In this document: in pieces, positions 6,929 through 10,182 of the stretch
Numbering within the stretch: position 1 is the first letter of the stretch
Layout: every line of letters begins with the position of its first letter
Position numbers and translations under genes: made by a program
The notes under the pieces: generated by a model
Databases searched by the model: none
Told to the model about the DNA's origin: nothing
The model's input: only the letters and a program-made list of their open reading frames with translations
Source of the DNA: Clostridiales bacterium
GTDB taxonomy: Bacteria; Bacillota; Clostridia; Peptostreptococcales; JAAYPU01
Reading direction: 5' to 3'
Assembly (NCBI GenBank): GCA_012519645.1
Contig: JAAYPU010000010.1
Location: 1-10,182, forward strand
Length of the DNA: 10,182 bases

Positions 6929-8622
6929 TGAGTAAAAAAATAATAAAAGCAGGCTATCAAGGAGTACCCGGCTCCTTCAGTCAACAGGCTTTAATAGAAT
7001 ACTTCGCTTTAAATATTAAACACTTTACTTCAGATATAGAAGAGCATAATTTCCCCGACTTCGAGGATGTTTTTATAGCACTGCAAAACGGAACAATCGA
7101 ATACGGCATTCTTCCTATAGAAAACTCCTCCACCGGAGGTATCTCAGAAACCTACAAGCTGCTGTTAAAATACGATTGTCACATTGTCGGTGAAAGATGC
7201 ATCAGGGTCGACCAGCATTTATTAGGCATCAAAGGCGCAAAGCTTAAAGATATCTCTCAAGTCTACTCACATCCTCAAGGATATGAACAAAGCAGTCTTT
7301 TTTTTAAAAAACACCCCAATATCACTTTTACGCCATATAAAAACACTGCGGAAAGTGCACGCTATGTTGCTGAACTAGGAAAGAAAAACGTCGGTGCCAT
7401 TGCAAGCAGAAAAGCTGCTGAAATATATAATTTAGATATCCTTGCAGAAAATATAAATTTTAATAATCAAAATATAACACGCTTTGCTATTATAGGAAAA
7501 AATCCTGAAATAACTGATGCATGCAATAAAATCAGTATTGTCATGACAGTAGCCCATACGCCGGGTTCGTTATATAAGGCTCTTAGTTTTTTTGAAAAAA
7601 GCAATTTAAATCTTACAAAGATAGAATCCCGTCCATTGATCGACAGACCTTGGGAATATTTTTTTTACCTGGATTTTTTAGGAAATATGAATAATGCTGA
7701 TGTTCAGAAAGCATTAGAAAACGTAAAAACTGTCAGCTCTTACTTGCGGGTTTTTGGAAACTATGTGGCACACGATGTATGTATAGATGAGAAAGAAAAG
7801 AAAATGGCAAATAATATATACGGACTTATCGGTGAAAAGCTGTCACATAGCTATTCACCAAGGATCCATTCCCTTATAATGGAAGCTCTAAAATTAGATG
7901 GTACTTATAAACTGTATGAAACGGACAAAGATGACCTTTCCGATTTGATACTCAAGCTTAAATCCATGAATACAATAGGTGTGAATGTTACTATCCCATA
8001 CAAGGTTGAAGTAATGCAATATCTGAATAATATTTCTCCTCAGGCAAAAGCCATAGGAGCGGTCAATACCATAGTATTCAATAAAGATAGCATTGACGGC
8101 TATAACACGGATTATGACGGTTTTAAGATGATGTTAAAGCGCTTTAATATTGACGCCTGCGGCAAAGCTATCGTTGTTTTGGGCTCAGGCGGCGCTGCAA
8201 AATCAGTTGTTCAAAGTCTTTTAGACTCTAATGTTGAAAAAATACATATTATAACACTTGATAAAGCTCCGGATACGGAATTTTATAAAAATAATAAGAT
8301 AGAATTCATCTCTTATGATGTCCTTTCACAGATTAAAAAGGACATTATTATAAACTGTACTCCTTGCGGCATGTATCCCAATACAGACGCTTCCCCAGTC
8401 AACGAAGAGCAGATAGCGGGAGCTGAAGCGGTTGTAGATTTGATATACAATCCAAGCCGGACACTTTTAATGAAAACAGCCGAAAAAATGAATATCAAAA
8501 ATATAAACGGTCTATATATGCTGGTGGCGCAGGCAGTACGCGCCCAGGAAATATGGAACAAAGTCACCATAGACGAAAAAATAATCGACCAAATATATGA
8601 GACTCTCTGCACTGAATTCTAA
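6928..8622 (+). CDS. Fused prephenate dehydratase-ACT-shikimate dehydrogenase
   Basis: One uninterrupted 564-residue frame joins two enzymes. Residues 1 to about 192 are prephenate dehydratase (PheA: prephenate to phenylpyruvate), with AGYQGVPGSFSQQA (8-21), ILPIENSSTGGI (61-72), YSHPQG (113-118) and TRFAIIG (184-190). Residues 202 to about 277 are the Phe-sensing ACT domain, with the ESRP motif (233-236). After a short charged linker (283-292), residues 293-564 are a full-length shikimate dehydrogenase (AroE): SHSYSP (306-311), NVTIPYK (353-359, catalytic K359), GYNTDYDG (391-398, D395), the nucleotide loop LGSGGAAKS (418-426), NCTPCGM (476-482) and GLYMLVAQA (528-536). The usual NRT-type NADP motif after the loop is replaced by LDKA (444-447). 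The fusion joins two non-consecutive pathway steps. The ATG overlaps the aroC stop and has AAGGA (6914-6918) upstream. Met293 (7804) could be a secondary internal start, but its ribosome binding site is weak. It is the last gene of the operon. Confidence 0.93.
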   Translation: MSKKIIKAGYQGVPGSFSQQALIEYFALNIKHFTSDIEEHNFPDFEDVFIALQNGTIEYGILPIENSSTGGISETYKLLLKYDCHIVGERCIRVDQHLLGIKGAKLKDISQVYSHPQGYEQSSLFFKKHPNITFTPYKNTAESARYVAELGKKNVGAIASRKAAEIYNLDILAENINFNNQNITRFAIIGKNPEITDACNKISIVMTVAHTPGSLYKALSFFEKSNLNLTKIESRPLIDRPWEYFFYLDFLGNMNNADVQKALENVKTVSSYLRVFGNYVAHDVCIDEKEKKMANNIYGLIGEKLSHSYSPRIHSLIMEALKLDGTYKLYETDKDDLSDLILKLKSMNTIGVNVTIPYKVEVMQYLNNISPQAKAIGAVNTIVFNKDSIDGYNTDYDGFKMMLKRFNIDACGKAIVVLGSGGAAKSVVQSLLDSNVEKIHIITLDKAPDTEFYKNNKIEFISYDVLSQIKKDIIINCTPCGMYPNTDASPVNEEQIAGAEAVVDLIYNPSRTLLMKTAEKMNIKNINGLYMLVAQAVRAQEIWNKVTIDEKIIDQIYETLCTEF

Positions 8623-8625
8623 AGC

Positions 8626-8667
8626 TTAAGCCTTATAATGAAAGCATTATAAGGCTTAAAATTTTTT
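8626..8667 (+). terminator. Intrinsic terminator at the end of the aro operon
   Basis: A perfect 15-bp stem, TTAAGCCTTATAATG (8626-8640) with its complement (8645-8659), has an AAAG loop. It is followed by AA and six T residues (8662-8667). It begins four bases after the pheA-aroE stop and fills the space before the convergent ATPase gene. On the minus strand the stem is followed by only three T residues, so it is probably much less effective for the opposing gene. Confidence 0.88.
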
Positions 8668-8676
8668 CTTCACGAC

Positions 8677-9795
8677 TTATTTGATTTCAGTTTTTTTATA
8701 CATTTCATTTTTTAATAAGTATTTCTTAACAAGGGCTTTTCTGCATTTATCAATTGCCTTGAAATTCATGTGAGGGATATAGTAATCCTCCAATACATTA
8801 TGTATTTTTCTGGAATTATTAATACACTCTATTCCTTTTTTCAGCAATTCATCCATCCATCTTTGGCTATTATCAAGAAGCTCTCTATACCTTTCAATAC
8901 TCTTCCAATTTATGAAATCATGCATATAAATAAATTCATACACATCTGCATCACTTTGAAGATAACTGTTAGATGTAATAAAAGCTGTTTTCTTCTCGGG
9001 AATCAACAAATGCTCTATTTTAGTATCAGGAACCATAGGACAATAAAAAGCCTCCACATCAAATCCTCTGTATAAGGCATTATCCTTTAAAATTTCCATT
9101 ACTCTTTCCGGACCCATTCCGACAGGACAATCAAACAGGTATATTCTGTCATACCCTTCAATAATGGTGCTTATATAATTAACAATTCCATCCGGCGTTA
9201 TGGCACTGGCAAAGTGCTTTTTACAGCTCCCCTTCTTATCACGCAGCTCATTACATGAAAATTCCTGATCTACGAGTCTTGTTGCGGTTTTATGTAATGC
9301 CTCATCAAGCAAAGCCATTTCATATATTGAATTCATATTGTCGTACATACTCTTGGCTGCTTTAATGTAATTATATGCACATTCAAAATAAGACTTTATA
9401 ACTTCCGTACACTTTAATATTTCCTCTTTATTTTCCCTGATTCCTTCTTCCTTCCAATAATCCCCTAAATTGATTATCATATCTACCGCACCAGGATTTC
9501 TTGGATCAACGATATGGGGCGCAGTGCCGTCGATAACTGCGACTTTAAGCGCTCTAATCAAAATAGCATCTAAAGAATCAGGATCAGATGAGCAATGCAT
9601 AAAATCTACATCATAACCCTTTTCAATCATCTCATCCCCAATACTTTTCATGAATGTCGATTTGCCTACACCCGGTCCGCCTTTCAGGCAAATGATCCTT
9701 TCGGCTTCTTTCTGCTCAAGAATAAACTGAAAATATGAAAAAAAGCCTTTTGGCGTATTGCTGCCCGGAAAAAAATGTCTTTCCTTCCCTTTCAA
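8677..9795 (-). CDS. P-loop ATPase with internal duplication (PRK06851-like), function unknown
   Basis: A 372-residue soluble protein with no signal peptide or membrane segment. The first half has a Walker A motif, KGGPGVGKST (38-47), followed by YDVDFMHCSSDPDSLD (61-76) and VAVIDGTAPH (85-94). It resembles the clostridial/bacillar P-loop family known as PRK06851, recalled rather than searched, whose role is not established. The second half repeats the first at an offset of about 184-187 residues: HFASAITPDGIVNYI (194-208), RIYLFDCPVGMGPERVM (217-233), FDVEAFYCPMVPD (245-257) and TAFITSN (270-276). In the second copy the P-loop has become PVGMGPER, losing the Lys and Ser/Thr. The start is TTG (9793-9795), with AGGAGG (complement of 9803-9808) seven bases ahead and no upstream alternative. 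It is convergent with the aro operon and shows no obvious link to it. Confidence 0.82.
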   Translation of the reverse strand: MKGKERHFFPGSNTPKGFFSYFQFILEQKEAERIICLKGGPGVGKSTFMKSIGDEMIEKGYDVDFMHCSSDPDSLDAILIRALKVAVIDGTAPHIVDPRNPGAVDMIINLGDYWKEEGIRENKEEILKCTEVIKSYFECAYNYIKAAKSMYDNMNSIYEMALLDEALHKTATRLVDQEFSCNELRDKKGSCKKHFASAITPDGIVNYISTIIEGYDRIYLFDCPVGMGPERVMEILKDNALYRGFDVEAFYCPMVPDTKIEHLLIPEKKTAFITSNSYLQSDADVYEFIYMHDFINWKSIERYRELLDNSQRWMDELLKKGIECINNSRKIHNVLEDYYIPHMNFKAIDKCRKALVKKYLLKNEMYKKTEIK

Positions 9796-9825
9796 AAAAA
9801 CCCCTCCTCACAGAACATTTGAATC

Positions 9826-9831
9826 ATTATA
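9826..9831 (-). promoter_or_regulatory. Possible -10 element for the ATPase gene
   Basis: The complement of 9826-9831 is TATAAT, about 30 bases upstream of the TTG start and just ahead of the ribosome binding site. The matching -35 region is weak (TAACCT at 17 bases, TGTAAC at 19). It is the only good -10 hexamer I see in the gap near this gene. Confidence 0.4.
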
Positions 9832-9907
9832 TTCTGAAGGGAGGAAATAGGTTACACCCATCAAGTCACTTCGCTCACGTTTATAGTTTATTATGCTTCG
9901 CTCCTGT

Positions 9908-9951
9908 TGAACGATAGCTGAACGATAGTTGAACAATAGTTAAACGATTGT
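9908..9951. repeat. Four imperfect 11-bp tandem repeats
   Basis: The units TGAACGATAGC, TGAACGATAGT, TGAACAATAGT and TAAACGATTGT follow one another without spacers, each differing from its neighbour at one to three positions. They are followed by a short GATTTAT repeat (about 9956-9972). Just upstream, CTTCGCTC occurs twice within about 25 bases (near 9870 and 9895). No ORF with a ribosome binding site covers the array. The role is unknown; it could be a mini-satellite, a protein-binding array or part of a mobile intergenic element. Confidence 0.7.
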
Positions 9952-9979
9952 TACTGATTTATGATTTATGATTAAACGT

Positions 9980-10006
9980 AGAAATTTTGCTTTCAGCAAA
10001 ATTTCT
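9980..10006. repeat. Palindrome with 11-bp stem
   Basis: AGAAATTTTGC (9980-9990) pairs perfectly with GCAAAATTTCT (9996-10006) around a five-base loop. Neither side carries a clean T run long enough to make it a convincing intrinsic terminator. It lies in the non-coding gap between two minus-strand genes. Confidence 0.7.
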
Positions 10007-10037
10007 TCCTTATCTTTCAGTTTTCAGTTAAGAAGTA

Positions 10038-10064
10038 GGTTTTGTGTTTGTCAAACACAAAATC
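10038..10064. repeat. Palindrome with 12-bp stem downstream of the FAH-family gene
   Basis: The arm at 10038-10049 pairs with 10053-10064 around a GTC loop, with one G-T wobble. On the minus strand it lies 20 bases after the stop codon of the fumarylacetoacetate-hydrolase-family gene, so it could act in 3'-end formation or transcript protection. However, it is followed on that strand by TACTTCTTAAC rather than a T run. Confidence 0.65.
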
Positions 10065-10084
10065 CTCCTTACCTATTAGTTTTT

Positions 10085-10182
10085 TTAGTATTCAGATACA
10101 AAATTAGTCAGTTTCCCAATCTTTTCTATTACACACTCTATCTTATCCTTTGGCTGCAGAAATCTCGGCGGGTCAAATCCCA
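10085..10182 (-). CDS. Fumarylacetoacetate hydrolase family protein, C-terminal 31 residues (5' end outside window)
   Basis: On the minus strand, codons from 10180 down to the TAA at 10085-10087 give PPRFLQPKDKIECVIEKIG followed by KLTNFVSEY. This matches the C-terminal signature of FAH-family proteins, in which a 'FL.PGD.(V/I)E..IEGIG.L.N.V' pattern is typical; here the Gly of PGD is Lys (PKD). The family contains hydrolases and decarboxylases acting on beta-diketo acids, with metal ligands upstream that are not visible here. Only the tail is available, so the reaction cannot be assigned. Confidence 0.65.
   Translation of the reverse strand, partial: GFDPPRFLQPKDKIECVIEKIGKLTNFVSEY

Noticed and set aside
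8623..8676. Fully bidirectional terminator between the aro operon and the ATPase gene
   Set aside because: The stem is symmetrical, but only the plus-strand side has a six-T run; the minus-strand side has just three T residues.
9735..9917. 60-codon plus-strand ORF across the start of the ATPase gene and the repeats
   Set aside because: It overlaps the 5' end of the minus-strand ATPase and the repeat region, with no ribosome binding site and no recognisable protein.

Overview
The window looks like chromosome from a low-GC Gram-positive anaerobe of the Clostridia type. The DNA is AT-rich, genes carry strong GGAGG-like ribosome binding sites, TTG starts occur, and the protein families are clostridial in flavour. 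The genus cannot be fixed from the sequence.

Layout. Positions 1-207 hold the 3' end of a phosphoribosyltransferase (+). Positions 224-1129 hold a RimK-type ATP-grasp ligase (-). A 458-base gap follows that is not empty: it has a promoter for each direction, a small leader ORF (1364-1522) and a strong intrinsic terminator (1541-1572) just before the first operon gene. Positions 1603-8622 are a tight six-gene plus-strand operon for aromatic amino acid biosynthesis: aroF (DAHP synthase), tyrA (prephenate dehydrogenase), aroB, aroA, aroC, and a fused pheA-aroE gene (prephenate dehydratase + ACT + shikimate dehydrogenase). It ends in a 15-bp intrinsic terminator (8626-8667). A convergent minus-strand P-loop ATPase follows (8677-9795), then about 290 non-coding bases with short tandem repeats and two palindromes. 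The last feature is the 3' end of a minus-strand fumarylacetoacetate-hydrolase-family gene (10085 to the edge).

How the genes work together. AroF makes DAHP and AroB makes 3-dehydroquinate. The AroE part of the fusion makes shikimate, AroA makes EPSP and AroC makes chorismate. TyrA and the PheA part of the fusion then split prephenate towards tyrosine and phenylalanine. Dehydroquinase, shikimate kinase and chorismate mutase are not in the window and must be elsewhere.

Main discovery candidate. The 52-codon ORF before aroF contains 13 Phe/Tyr/Trp codons within 17 consecutive codons. It is followed by a perfect terminator and by sequences that can form a competing antiterminator and a protector stem. 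This is the architecture of ribosome-mediated transcription attenuation, in a bacterial group where T-box or protein-based control of such operons would be the usual expectation. Other points of interest are the PheA-AroE fusion and an ATPase with an internal duplication whose second P-loop has lost its catalytic residues.
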